DNA of 35,960 nt. Source: Candidatus Paceibacter sp. (GTDB lineage: Bacteria > Patescibacteriota > Minisyncoccia > UBA6257 > 02-FULL-45-10c). Shown one piece after another: positions 20,816 through 30,000 of this stretch. The DNA is taken from the NCBI GenBank assembly GCA_020724845.1, contig DYGE01000002.1, positions 1 to 35,960 of the forward strand, written 5' to 3'. How positions within the stretch are numbered: the first letter of the stretch is position 1; the number at the start of each line of letters is the position of its first letter. Both the position numbers and the translations under genes were made by a program. Below the pieces are notes generated by a model. It was not told the origin of the DNA. It made no database searches and saw nothing but the letters and a program-made list of their open reading frames with translations.

Positions 20816-21799
20816 ATGAAAGACATAATAATTAATAGTATTGTTGGCGTAACTTTATTAGCCAACCCAACCTTGGTCGTTTTTGCTCAAGATGCTTCTT
20901 CGGAGCCGGTTCAGATTGCGCCGGTTAGAGAGTTGCGCGACCAGGCTATAGAAGAAAGGCAAGAATTAATGGAGAAGCAGCGCGAGTTTATGGAAGAGGT
21001 AATGGAAGAACGAAAGGGGGTCATAGATTCTTTCAGGGGAGAGCTTGAAGAGATCCGCGAATCGGCTGCTGACAGGATGGAAGTAATGGAAACGCGCGAG
21101 GAGGCCGTTCGGGCTTTAAGGACAGACTTGGGGAGGACTGCGGCTGAAAAGAGAGAATTTTTGGAAGCGCAGAGAGAGGAGCGAAAAGCGATGATTGAGA
21201 GGCAGAGAGAAGAATTAAAAACCAGGATAGAAGAAGCTCGGGAGGAGGCGAAAATGAGAGTTGAGGAACGAAAGGAGGAGCTTAGAAGAAAGCTGGAGGA
21301 GATAAGGGATGAAAGAAAAAGGGAAACGGTAGACCGCCTGGATGATAGATTTGGTGAGATTAATATCAGGTTTACCAATCATTTATTAAGCGCTTTAACC
21401 AGATTAGAAGAGCTTGCCGCAAAGATAAGCTCCCGCGCTGATAAGGCGGAGGTGAATGGCGTAGATGTTTCAGCGGCGCGCGCCGCGGTTGAGCGGGCTT
21501 ATGAGAGCATTGCCGCCGCCAGATCCGCATTGGAAGAGCAATTAGCCAAGACCTACCCAATTGAAGTGACGAGCGAAGAAGCCCTTCGTTCTGCGGTAGC
21601 GGAAGCGAGGAATCTGCTAAATCAAGACCTTAGAGAAATGAAGGAGCTGGTTCGTTCCGCGCATCAGCACTTAGTCGAAGCGTTAAGAAACCTCAAGGCC
21701 GTTCCGGAGGTTGATGAATTCAATGGCGATTCGTCAGAAGATGATTCTGATGAGGAGCAAGCAACTTCTTCAGAAGAAGAGGCCGAAGATTCTGAATAG
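20816..21799 (+). CDS. Exported coiled-coil protein with acidic tail
   Basis: 327 residues. A signal peptide (IINSIVGVTLLANPTLVVFA, cleavage before QDASS) precedes a long run of Glu/Arg-rich helix (residues 35-170; MEKQREFMEEVMEERKG), a clear coiled coil. A second helical region (180-300) contains Ala-rich segments (VSAARAAVERAYESIAAAR), and the last 25 residues are almost all Asp/Glu/Ser. It is probably a structural envelope protein; similar unnamed proteins are common in Parcubacteria as I recall. It is followed after 24 nt by a membrane-anchored small protein, likely in the same operon, with the CIRCE hairpin as the end. Confidence 0.65.
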   Translation: MKDIIINSIVGVTLLANPTLVVFAQDASSEPVQIAPVRELRDQAIEERQELMEKQREFMEEVMEERKGVIDSFRGELEEIRESAADRMEVMETREEAVRALRTDLGRTAAEKREFLEAQREERKAMIERQREELKTRIEEAREEAKMRVEERKEELRRKLEEIRDERKRETVDRLDDRFGEINIRFTNHLLSALTRLEELAAKISSRADKAEVNGVDVSAARAAVERAYESIAAARSALEEQLAKTYPIEVTSEEALRSAVAEARNLLNQDLREMKELVRSAHQHLVEALRNLKAVPEVDEFNGDSSEDDSDEEQATSSEEEAEDSE

Positions 21800-21823
21800 T
21801 CGTTAATTAGATTAAATAAAATT

Positions 21824-22126
21824 ATGGAAAATCAAACATCAAATAATCCAATGCCCGAAATGCCGTCAGCTCCGGAAACTTCCCAACCGAGTAAAAAATG
21901 GAGTTGGGTAGCCGCGGTTGTGGTGGTTCTAGTATTGCTTGGCGCCTGGCTCTGGTGGGGCTCCAGGGAGGTAGCGGCCCCGGAGGAACCGGCGCTGGAA
22001 GTAGGCGGTCCAGTCTTAAGCGAAGAGGACACAACCTCTGCTATAGAGGAGGAGCTGGAGGCAACCGACCTTGGTGACATAGAAGCCGAATTCCAAGGGA
22101 TTGAAGAAGAGCTCAACGGTCTCTAG
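21824..22126 (+). CDS. Small single-pass membrane protein with acidic outer domain
   Basis: 100 residues: a Pro/Ser-rich cytoplasmic N-terminus, one membrane helix (WVAAVVVVLVLLGAWLWW, about 28-45), then an acidic extracytoplasmic tail (EEELEATDLGDIEAEF). No family recognised. It sits 24 nt after the exported coiled-coil gene and ends 10 nt before the CIRCE element, whose hairpin followed by TTTTTT may also terminate this operon. Confidence 0.55.
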   Translation: MENQTSNNPMPEMPSAPETSQPSKKWSWVAAVVVVLVLLGAWLWWGSREVAAPEEPALEVGGPVLSEEDTTSAIEEELEATDLGDIEAEFQGIEEELNGL

Positions 22127-22136
22127 AAAATAAAAA

Positions 22137-22163
22137 TTAGCACTCTCATTGACAGAGTGCTAA
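22137..22163. promoter_or_regulatory. Perfect CIRCE operator (HrcA binding site) upstream of clpB
   Basis: TTAGCACTC (22137-22145), exactly 9 nt, GAGTGCTAA (22155-22163): the full CIRCE consensus TTAGCACTC-N9-GAGTGCTAA with no mismatch. HrcA binds it and represses heat-shock genes. The -35 box lies inside the spacer. The inverted repeat is followed by TTTTTT, so it may also terminate upstream RNA. Confidence 0.93.
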
Positions 22164-22177
22164 TTTTTTAATATACT
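22149..22177 (+). promoter_or_regulatory. Sigma-70 promoter of clpB overlapped by CIRCE
   Basis: TTGACA (22149-22154), 17-nt spacer, TATACT (22172-22177). The predicted start near 22184 gives a ~50-nt leader. A second extended -10 (TGT-TATAAT, 22216-22223) lies 12 nt before the ATG and is not covered by CIRCE, so basal expression could bypass HrcA. Confidence 0.8.
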
Positions 22178-22235
22178 GCGAGTATGGGAGAGTAGGATAC
22201 GAACCCTCCTGAAATGTTATAATTGAAGATAGAGA

Positions 22236-24893
22236 ATGAAGAATTTTAATCGTTTTACAATCAAAGCTCAAGAAGCGCTTCAAAACGCCCAGGACCTGGC
22301 CTCGCAGAGGAGTCATGGGGAGTTTAAAGCGCTTCATTTATTATCGGCGCTGCTTGAAGATGACCAATCTTTGGTAAGGCCGCTTCTTACCCGGAGCGGT
22401 GTTAACTTGGAAAAACTATACAAATCCATTGATGAAGAGTTAAAAAAGCTCCCGAAAATATTTACGACTTCCAGCGTCGGCCAGCTTTATTTATCGCAGG
22501 AACTGATGCAAATATTGGATAAGTCAGCCAAAATTGCCCAGGCGCAAAAAGACGAGTTTATCTCTTGCGAGCATCTGCTTTTGGGTATTTTGGAGACTGC
22601 TTCAATAGCAAAAATTTTGTTAGAGCGGCTTGGATTTAAGCGTGACTCGGCGCTTCGGGTTCTTGCCCAGCTTAGGGGCTCTACTCGCGTGACTGATGAG
22701 ACTCCGGAGAGCAAATTCCAGGTGCTGGACAAATACGCGATTAATTTGACGGACCAGGCCAAGGAAGGAAAGCTTGATCCGGTTATCGGGCGCGATGAGG
22801 AATTGAGAAGGGTAATTCAGGTTTTGTCTCGCCGAACTAAGAATAACCCAGTCCTAATTGGAGAGCCGGGCGTTGGCAAAACTGCCATAGTTGAAGGGCT
22901 TGCCCAGAGAATCGTTTCCGGCGATGTACCCGAGCCGTTGAAAGATAAAGAGATTATTATGTTGGACCTTGGTTCTTTGATTGCCGGGACAAAATTTAGG
23001 GGCGAATTTGAAGATCGGCTTAAGGCCTTTATAAAAGAAATCCAGAACTCCAGCGGAAGGCTGATCTTATTCATTGATGAGATACATATGATAGTAGGCG
23101 CCGGTTCCGCGGAAGGCGCTATTGACGCTTCCAATCTATTGAAGCCGGCGCTGGCAAGAGGCGAGCTGCACGCGATAGGCGCTACTACAATGAAGGAGTA
23201 CCAGAAGCATTTTGAAAAGGATATGGCTCTAGTGCGCCGTTTTCAGCCGATTTTCGTAGAAGAGCCGTCTCTGGAGGATAGCGTTACTATTCTGCGCGGC
23301 CTTAAGGAAAAATATGAAATCCATCACGGTCTGCGAATTAGCGATGAGGCTTTAGTTTCTGCCGTCAATCTATCCGCGCGGTATATTTCTGACCGCTTCC
23401 TACCTGATAAGGCGGTGGATTTGATAGATGAAGCAGCTGCCGCCAGGCGCTTGGAAACCGAGAGTTTGCCGGGGGAGATTGATAAGCTTAGGCGCATTTT
23501 AACCAGGCTAGAGATTGAGCGGTCTGCTTTGGCTAAAGAAAGCGGCCCGGAAAGCAAAAAGCGCCTTAAAGAAGTAGAAAAAGAAATAGCCGAACTAAAA
23601 GAGAAAAATGACGAGTTGTCGGCTCAATGGCATACCGAGAAGCTGGCATTCGAAAATCTTCATAATTTGAGGAAGAAGATCGAAGATTTGAAGCGAGAGG
23701 CGGAAGTTGCCGAGCGTGAAGGCGACTTGGAAAAGGTTGCCCAAATTCACTACGGCCAGCTTCCCGCCGCTGAAAAAGACTTTCAAAGCTTTGAAAAGAA
23801 GCATTTTATTAAAGATAAGCGGAATAAGTCTCAAAAAGACAATTTCCTTAAAGAGTCTGTGGATGAGGAGGATGTCGCGGCGGTGGTTTCCCGCTGGACC
23901 GGCATCCCGGTCACCAGGATGTTGGAATCAGAGAGCGATAAGCTATCTAGAATAGAAGACGTGCTTTCAAAGCGGGTCATCGGCCAGAAAGAAGGCATAG
24001 TGGCGGTTTCTAGCGCGTTAAGGAGGGCTAGAGCTGGCTTGTCGGACGAAAATAGGCCTTTAGGATCGTTTATGTTTTTGGGCCCAACCGGCGTTGGCAA
24101 GACCGAATTGGCGAAGGCTTTGGCTGAATTTATGTTTAATGACGAAAAAGCCCTGGTTCGCATTGATATGTCTGAATATATGGAGAAACACGCGGTTTCT
24201 CGATTAATCGGCTCTCCGCCGGGCTATGTCGGCTTTGAGGAGGGCGGCCAGCTTACTGAAATTGTCCGTCACAGGCCTTATAGCCTTATCCTTTTTGATG
24301 AAATTGAGAAGGCGAATCCGGACGTTTTCAACATTCTCTTGCAAGTTTTAGACAATGGTCGGCTTACCGACGGCAAAGGGAGAATTGTTAACTTCAAAAA
24401 TACGATTATTATAATGACATCCAATGTCGGCAGTCATCACCTCAAAGCGATGGCCAATTTAGGTTTTTCTTCGGAGGAAGACAGCGGCACAGAGGCCCAG
24501 GAGGATAAATTCAGGGATAAGGTGCATGAGGAGCTGAAAAACAGCTTTAAGCCGGAGTTTTTAAACAGGATTGATGAAATAGTTATCTTTAATGCGCTGA
24601 AAAAATCTGATATCGGTGATATAGTTGATAAGCAGATTTCTGAAGTCAGGCAAAGGGTATCCGACAAGGGCTTGAAGCTGGTTGTTGACCAATCGGTTAG
24701 AAAATATCTAATTGAAAACGGCTACAGTCCGGAGTACGGAGCGCGCCCTTTAAAGAGATTGATCCAAAAAGTTATCCTGGATAAGATGGCGGATAAAATG
24801 ATTAAAGGAGAACTAAACCATGGAGGGAAAGTTAAAATCAAACTTGCAAAGCCTTTATCTTCTTCCAAAGAGCCAGTTATTGCTATTTCTTAA
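22236..24893 (+). CDS. clpB: ATP-dependent disaggregase ClpB
   Basis: 885 residues, near the usual 860. Clp N-domain repeats at 1-145; first AAA+ module with Walker A GEPGVGKT (209-216) and [11 protein letters not shown]; a coiled-coil M domain around 405-540 (DNA from about 23450 to 23850) that separates ClpB from ClpA/ClpX and, by its length, from ClpC; second module with Walker A GPTGVGKT near 610 and the pore segment [13 protein letters not shown]. With DnaK it pulls proteins out of aggregates. Control by CIRCE fits a heat-shock gene. The 3' end overlaps the next gene by 74 nt. Confidence 0.96.
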   Translation: MKNFNRFTIKAQEALQNAQDLASQRSHGEFKALHLLSALLEDDQSLVRPLLTRSGVNLEKLYKSIDEELKKLPKIFTTSSVGQLYLSQELMQILDKSAKIAQAQKDEFISCEHLLLGILETASIAKILLERLGFKRDSALRVLAQLRGSTRVTDETPESKFQVLDKYAINLTDQAKEGKLDPVIGRDEELRRVIQVLSRRTKNNPVLIGEPGVGKTAIVEGLAQRIVSGDVPEPLKDKEIIMLDLGSLIAGTKFRGEFEDRLKAFIKEIQNSSGRLILFIDEIHMIVGAGSAEGAIDASNLLKPALARGELHAIGATTMKEYQKHFEKDMALVRRFQPIFVEEPSLEDSVTILRGLKEKYEIHHGLRISDEALVSAVNLSARYISDRFLPDKAVDLIDEAAAARRLETESLPGEIDKLRRILTRLEIERSALAKESGPESKKRLKEVEKEIAELKEKNDELSAQWHTEKLAFENLHNLRKKIEDLKREAEVAEREGDLEKVAQIHYGQLPAAEKDFQSFEKKHFIKDKRNKSQKDNFLKESVDEEDVAAVVSRWTGIPVTRMLESESDKLSRIEDVLSKRVIGQKEGIVAVSSALRRARAGLSDENRPLGSFMFLGPTGVGKTELAKALAEFMFNDEKALVRIDMSEYMEKHAVSRLIGSPPGYVGFEEGGQLTEIVRHRPYSLILFDEIEKANPDVFNILLQVLDNGRLTDGKGRIVNFKNTIIIMTSNVGSHHLKAMANLGFSSEEDSGTEAQEDKFRDKVHEELKNSFKPEFLNRIDEIVIFNALKKSDIGDIVDKQISEVRQRVSDKGLKLVVDQSVRKYLIENGYSPEYGARPLKRLIQKVILDKMADKMIKGELNHGGKVKIKLAKPLSSSKEPVIAIS

Positions 24894-25581
24894 GTCCTTA
24901 ATTTTCGGCCTTGCTTTGTTTACGGCAGTTGCGGGGAATTTTCGGATAACTTATGTTTTATTTTTCGGGATGGTTGCCGCGCTCTTGTACAGCCGTCCGC
25001 TTTTTAGCGGCTACAACACCCGTTACGCCTTTCTAATTCTTTTAGTTGCGTCGGTTCTGGGCATGGAGATAGTAGCCGGTTCTATTTTTCTTTTGCCCGC
25101 GCTATTTATTTTCTCCCTAATTTTTTATATTTTACTTGGAATTAAAGATTATCTTTTCATTAAGCGTTCCCGCTTATATTTTGTTAGCGCCCTCCTTCTC
25201 TTTTACTCGATATTCATTATTTTTTTCCTGGCCAGCAAATCGGAACTATTCTTTTTGAAATATCTTCTAGTTGCTCTTTCCAGCTTCCTCTTGTTTAAAG
25301 AATGGCTTTCTATTATTGGAAGTTTTCATTTCCCCCCCAAAGAATCTATTGCCGCTTTAGTGTCGGCGTTTTTAACCAGCCAGCTCTTGTGGGTAGTTGC
25401 TCTTTTGCCGATAGGATTCATCAGCGCGTCCAACTTTTTATTGATTTTTGTTTTCACCCTGGCCAGCCTGCTTTTCCACTATTTTTCCGGAAGCCTTTCC
25501 GGAAAGGCCGCGCTCCAACACATCCTCTTTTTTCTATTTCTTTCAGCGCTTATTTTTGGCTCTTCCAGTTGGTCTTTTTAA
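24820..25581 (+). CDS. Hypothetical multi-pass membrane protein overlapping clpB
   Basis: 253 residues with about seven to eight hydrophobic helices starting near residue 12 ([20 protein letters not shown]). No family recognised. The start lies 74 nt inside clpB in another frame; it is supported by AAAGGAG about 9 nt before the ATG, so clpB ribosomes could reinitiate here. This would put a membrane protein under heat-shock (CIRCE) control. The next in-frame ATG, 50 codons in, would remove the first helix. A terminator lies 60 nt downstream. Confidence 0.65.
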   Translation: MEGKLKSNLQSLYLLPKSQLLLFLKSLIFGLALFTAVAGNFRITYVLFFGMVAALLYSRPLFSGYNTRYAFLILLVASVLGMEIVAGSIFLLPALFIFSLIFYILLGIKDYLFIKRSRLYFVSALLLFYSIFIIFFLASKSELFFLKYLLVALSSFLLFKEWLSIIGSFHFPPKESIAALVSAFLTSQLLWVVALLPIGFISASNFLLIFVFTLASLLFHYFSGSLSGKAALQHILFFLFLSALIFGSSSWSF

Positions 25582-25643
25582 ATAACAAACTTGATTCTTA
25601 GCAAGGCTTTTCTTTATTTAAGAACATTGCGCAGGAAAGTTAC

Positions 25644-25671
25644 AAAACCCCTGCCGGCAGGCAGGGGTTTT
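25644..25671 (+). terminator. Intrinsic terminator of the clpB operon
   Basis: AAAACCCCTGCC (25644-25655), loop GGCA, GGCAGGGGTTTT (25660-25671). Confidence 0.85.
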
Positions 25672-25719
25672 GTCTATGCCGAAGCAATGGTTTGTAAATA
25701 AACTGAAGGAGGTGAGCGG

Positions 25720-25747
25720 TTGACTTAATTGCGGCAACGGATATAAA
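25720..25747 (+). promoter_or_regulatory. Promoter of the HTH regulator gene
   Basis: TTGACT (25720-25725), 16-nt spacer, TATAAA (25742-25747), then 10 nt to the ATG, giving a leader of only about 4 nt. An unused AAGGAGGTGA (25706-25715) lies just upstream. Confidence 0.55.
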
Positions 25748-25757
25748 ATAATCCTTA

Positions 25758-26603
25758 ATGTCTCCGCAATTTATTAAAGACAAATCCCGCGAAATATCTT
25801 ATGCCCTTATCCGGGTATCTTTTTATATTAAGAGGGCCGATCTCCGCTCTCGATTAGAGAAACTAGCATTTGAGCTTTTAGAGAATTCGGCAAGGGCAGC
25901 CGCTAATAATAGTTTGGAAAATTTAAATCAGGCACTGGCAAGTGTTTCGGTTCTAGATGGATTGATTAGGTTGGCTTATTCAATTTATGAAATCGAGCCA
26001 GTTAACGCTAATATTTTAGTCAAAGAATTAGAAGCGCTTAATACGGCAATTCGGCAATACGGCAATTTAGATGAAGAATTGCCGGATATTGGTAATTTCT
26101 TTTCTGATAATCCAGCAGAGCCATCTTCGCGCGTGGAGGATTTGGATTCAGAAAGAGGCGCAAACGACCCCGGGTCGGATCTAATTGAAGGGGGAAATAA
26201 GAAGAGGGAAAGATTGGTGAATCTAAATGACTTGGAGGGCGACTTGGAGGAGATAGTTTCTGATTCAGCGAATCAAGAGGTTGTCAATCGGCAAACTTCC
26301 GGAAAATCCCAAAAAGGAAGCGGCAATGGTTTTAATACGGCAATCAGGCAAGCGGAAATTATTAATAAAATTAAATCCGGCAACTTCTCTGGCAATTCTG
26401 AATCGGCAAGTATCCGCCTTAAAGATTTAGTTGCCGAATTTCCCGATGTTAGTGAGCGAACTTTGCGATATGACCTTCAAAAACTATGTGATCAAGGCGT
26501 TATAGAAAGGGTAGGCAATGGAGGGCCGTCTAGCTACTATATTCTGAAGGAAGGAGGTGGGGAGGGTGTGTCCAGAGAGAATATTTCCAGCATGAGCAGG
26601 TAG
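25758..26603 (+). CDS. Probable transcriptional regulator: helical bundle plus C-terminal winged HTH
   Basis: 281 residues. The N-terminal 115 residues form an all-helical bundle (SREISYALIRVSFYIKRADL). An acidic disordered linker (about 115-195) follows, then a C-terminal winged helix-turn-helix of the DeoR type: RQAEIINKIKSGNF, LKDLVAEFPDVSERTLRYDL, then GVIERVGNGGPSSYY as the wing. The order (sensing bundle, linker, DNA-binding tail) is unusual, since most DeoR proteins carry the HTH first. It lies next to the structured region and the S-layer gene, which could be its targets; that link is inference. AAGGAGG-like sequence near the end is coding. Confidence 0.65.
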   Translation: MSPQFIKDKSREISYALIRVSFYIKRADLRSRLEKLAFELLENSARAAANNSLENLNQALASVSVLDGLIRLAYSIYEIEPVNANILVKELEALNTAIRQYGNLDEELPDIGNFFSDNPAEPSSRVEDLDSERGANDPGSDLIEGGNKKRERLVNLNDLEGDLEEIVSDSANQEVVNRQTSGKSQKGSGNGFNTAIRQAEIINKIKSGNFSGNSESASIRLKDLVAEFPDVSERTLRYDLQKLCDQGVIERVGNGGPSSYYILKEGGGEGVSRENISSMSR

Positions 26604-26617
26604 GGTGGCGTGGCTTG

Positions 26618-26647
26618 CCCCGTTAGACGCAACGCTGTCTAATGGGG
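26618..26647. repeat. Degenerate TCCCGTTAGA-family hairpin
   Basis: CCCCGTTAGAC (26618-26628), 8-nt loop, GTCTAATGGGG (26637-26647), one G-U pair. The family core CCCGTTAGA is kept on the left arm. It may serve as terminator of the HTH gene although only weak T-richness follows. Confidence 0.65.
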
Positions 26648-26717
26648 TGTAATAAATTAATTAGATTTTCGTTATATTACTTGATAACAGCATACCGGAA
26701 TTATCCACAATTTAGGT

Positions 26718-26746
26718 TTGAGGTTATTGACTGAAAATAATATAAT
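26718..26746 (+). promoter_or_regulatory. Promoter of candidate small RNA
   Basis: TTGAGG (26718-26723), 17-nt spacer, TATAAT (26741-26746); predicted start near 26753, the first base of a hairpin. Confidence 0.5.
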
Positions 26747-26752
26747 TTATAT

Positions 26753-26875
26753 AGTGAACTCTTAGTAGAGATTCACTAAAGATTCAGAGTGAGGCTGAAT
26801 CCATGAAAAAGTTTTTCCGGTTATTTCGGAATTAACTTTTCGGGTATATTTAGTCTCGCTCGCAGCGAGATTTTT
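26753..26875 (+). ncRNA. Candidate ~120-nt structured small RNA
   Basis: A promoter is followed by four hairpins and no open frame. Hairpin 1: 26753-26777 (AGTGAA-CTCT with AGAG-a-TTCACT, 10 bp and one bulge). Hairpin 2: GATTCAG/CTGAATC (26781-26787 with 26795-26801). Hairpin 3: AAAAGTT...TTCCG with CGGAA...AACTTTT (26807-26840). Hairpin 4: TCTCGCT/AGCGAGA (26854-26860 with 26864-26870) followed by TTTTT, an intrinsic terminator. I do not recognise an Rfam-type family: it is too short for tmRNA or RNase P and not the single long hairpin of 6S RNA. It could be free-standing or a premature-termination leader of the S-layer-like gene. Confidence 0.45.
26854..26875 (+). terminator. Intrinsic terminator of the candidate small RNA
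   Basis: TCTCGCT, loop CGC, AGCGAGA, then TTTTTCATTT. Confidence 0.7.
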
Positions 26876-26895
26876 CATTTCAATTGACAACAAGG

Positions 26896-27015
26896 ACTAT
26901 TCTTTTACTAAGGTCGGTCCAGTCCGCCAGTCGGCGGACGGAACAGTAAAAGGGAATAGTTTACCGAAATTTACAAAAAATAAATTTCCGCCTTAGGCGG
27001 AGCCGCCACAGGCGG
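26896..27015. repeat. Nested hairpins and CCGCC/GGCGG palindromes in the S-layer leader
   Basis: Outer arms ACTATTCTTTTACT (26896-26909) and AGTAAAAGGGAATAGT (26945-26960) enclose GTCCGCC-AGTC-GGCGGAC (26922-26939). Then CCGCCTTAGGCGG (26988-27000) and CCGCCACAGGCGG (27003-27015) stand 2 nt apart, within TTTCCGCC/GGCGGAAA. Confidence 0.7.
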
Positions 27016-27099
27016 AAAATAAAATTAATCACTTTCTTTTTGGATAAACTTGTCGATAAGTTTTCCAAGAGGAAAAAGGTCAAAAAATTAAATTCAATT

Positions 27100-30000
27100 A
27101 TGAAAAATAAATTAGTAAGAAAAGTTTCAACAACTGTAGTATCTCTTGCTACCGTTGTTTCACTTTCAGGCGCAGGAGCCTTATTGCCGGCAACTGTCCA
27201 TGGACAAGCCGCGCTTACTGAAGCTCAGATTCAGTCTATTCTTTCATTGTTGCAATCGTTTGGGGCTGATGCCGCAACCGTCAGCAATGTGAATAGCGCT
27301 CTTCGTGGCCAAGCTACTTCTGGTACTGCTCCGTCAGCACCCGCAGCAGCGTGCAGCTTTACTCGAGACCTCACCTTGGGTTCAACTGGCGCTGATGTAA
27401 AGTGCTTGCAGCAATACTTGAACGCGCAAGGACACACTGTAGCTTCCAGCGGCGCCGGTTCTCCTGGCAATGAAACCGAATACTTCGGTTCATTATCCCA
27501 GGCGGCCTTGGCCAAGTGGCAAGCGGCAAACGGCGTTGCTCCAGCAGCAGGTTATTGGGGTCCTCTTTCCAGGGCTAAATACAATGAACTGACTGCGGCA
27601 GCTCCTTCCGCTCCTAGCGCTCCTTCAGCTCCGACTGCCCCAGCTCCAGCAGGCACCGGTTTGACAGTCACTTTGGCTCCAAACCAGCCAGCCGCAGCTT
27701 TGGCTCCGTCCGGCGCTGTTAGAGTTCCTTTCACTCGAGTAAACTTGACTGCGTCCGCCGATGGCGACGTAACTGTTAACTCCTTAACTGTTGAAAGGAC
27801 CGGTCTTGCGCAAGATTCCGCCCTTTCCGGCGTTGTTCTCTTGGATGAGAATGGCGTTCAATTGGGTATCTCCAAGACCCTGAACTCCGATCACCGAGCT
27901 ACTCCGGGTGAACCTTTCACCATTAAGGCCGGCCAAACCAGAACAATCACTGTTGCTGGTAACCGAGCCACTGGAACCAGCTTAGGCGGTCAGACTATTT
28001 CCTTGGACGTCGTAGGTGCTAACACCTCCGCGGCTGTGAATGCTACCTTCCCAATGAGGGGAACCACTCACACTGTCAACGAAACCTTGAGCATTGGTAC
28101 TGTAACCATGCTTCGCGGATCTTTGGATCCAGGAGCCGCTCAAACCAAGGAAGTCGGCACTACTGGCTATACTTTCTCTTCGGTTAAAGTAACGGCCGGT
28201 TCCGCTGAAAAGGTTTACTTAAAGTCAATCCGATGGAACCAGACTGGTTCTGCCGGAGCGTCTGACTTGGCGAACCTTAAGACTTATGTCGATGGCACTG
28301 GCTACGACATGACTGTCAGCTCCGATGGCAAGTACTACACCGCGGTCTTCCCGGGCAATGGCTTGTTAATGGACAAGGGATTCTCTAAGGAAGCTTCCGT
28401 AAAGGGAGATATCGTAGATGGATCCGCTCGAACCGTTGACTTTGACATTGCTAAGAGGTCAGATATCTATCTCGTGGGCGAAACCTACGGATATGGTATT
28501 CTTCCTCCGCAAACCGGAACTACTGCGAGCAGCGACAACTCTGCGTTCAACAACAGTGAAGACCCATGGTGGGATGCTTCACAGGTCACCGTTTCTGCCG
28601 GTACTATGACTGTCAGCTCCTGGACTAGCGTGCAAGCTCAAAACCTTGCTGTTAACTTGGAGAATCAGCCAATCGGCGGATGGACTGTTGATGTAAAGGG
28701 TGAGCCTATCTCTGTTGCTCAAATGGTCTTTAACTTCACTCTTACCGACTCTGATGGAGGCGGAGAGCCCGGATTGGGCGATCTGACTAACATCAGCTTG
28801 GTTGATGAGAGCGGGCAGACCTTGGCTGGTCCGGTTGATGGTTCTGGCGCGACTACCTTATCTGGTAGCGTAACCTTTACCGACACCGTTACCTTCCCGG
28901 TTGGCGTTACCAATATGACCCTTAGGGGCAAGTTGGGAACCGACTTTGAAAACAGCGACACTGTTAGGGCTTCCACCACTCCGAGCAGCGGATGGTCCAC
29001 TGTTACTGGTCAGACGACCGGCAATAGCATCACTCCGTCGCCAACGAGTGCGATCAGTAGTCCTACCCAAACTGTTCGTGGCTCTTCCTTGACCGTGACT
29101 GTTTCCACTCAGCCGACCGCGAGAACTGTGATTGCCGGAGCAAGTAAGTTTGAATTTGCAAGGTACTTCCTGGATGCTAACTCTTCCGGAGAAGATATCA
29201 GGCTGACTTCTTTGCCGGTAGTCTATGGTACTGACGGCTCTGCTACCAACCTGACCAACTGTCAGATGTATGATGGAACCGCGACTGACGCGACTTCCCT
29301 CACTACTGGCTCTAACGTTGTAAATCCGACTACTAGCGCTTCCTCAACGTTATTCACGTTTGACGGAACCGGACTTAGCATTGCCAAAGGAACGACCAAA
29401 ACTCTTTCCTTGCGATGTAACGTATCGGCCAGCGCTACTACCGGCAACGAAATTCGCTGGGGCCTTGACTCCGGTCAGGCAGGCAGCTTCACCGGCGCGA
29501 CTGGTTTGACCAGCGGCCAGACTGTTACCGAAACTCTTAACGAGTCCAATGGTAACTTAATGACTGTTGCGGCTAGCGGCTCTTACACTGTTGTCAGCGA
29601 CACTGCGGTTCTTTACAAGGCCGCTCAAGCTGGAACTACTGTTACCCTTGGTGTACTAAGGTTCACTGCGGATAACACTGAAGATTTGGATCTCAAGCAG
29701 GTTGCCCTAGAATTAGGCTCAACCGCTTCCAATTCTCCGGCTGACTTGGTTGGTCAGAAGGTAACGTTGTGGGATGGCAATACTATGGTTGGCGAAGGCC
29801 AATTCGGTACTGGCAACCCGGACAATGCTACTTCTACCTTAACCAGCGCGGTTAGGATCCCAAGAGGCGAAACCAAGAACATTACCATCAAGGGTGAGTT
29901 AATCACTCATAACCAGGATCAAGGCACCCCAGGTGCGTTCGTCCAGGTTAACTATGACGGTAATAACAATGGACTTAACGGCAACTACGTAACTGGCGTT

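Larger units (their letters stand above)
26604..27099 (+). other. Gene-free structured region upstream of the S-layer-like gene
   Basis: About 500 nt without a credible gene. In order it holds a degenerate TCCCGTTAGA-family hairpin (26618-26647), a promoter and candidate small RNA with terminator (26718-26875), a TTGACA box (26884-26889), a long imperfect inverted repeat enclosing a CCGCC/GGCGG hairpin (26896-26960), and two tandem CCGCC-N3-GGCGG palindromes (26988-27015). Confidence 0.7.

Noticed and set aside
20911-21378. Long minus-strand frame opposite the exported coiled-coil gene
   Set aside because: It is a Ser/Leu-rich mirror of Glu/Arg-rich coding DNA, a common artefact.
22184-22205. 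Possible tRNA gene on the minus strand
   Set aside because: The T-loop and acceptor-like end are present, but the 5' T-stem half does not pair and no anticodon or D arm follows.
26753-26875. 6S RNA, tmRNA or RNase P RNA
   Set aside because: It is too short, with four small hairpins and no tRNA-like end, tag frame or conserved P4 pattern.
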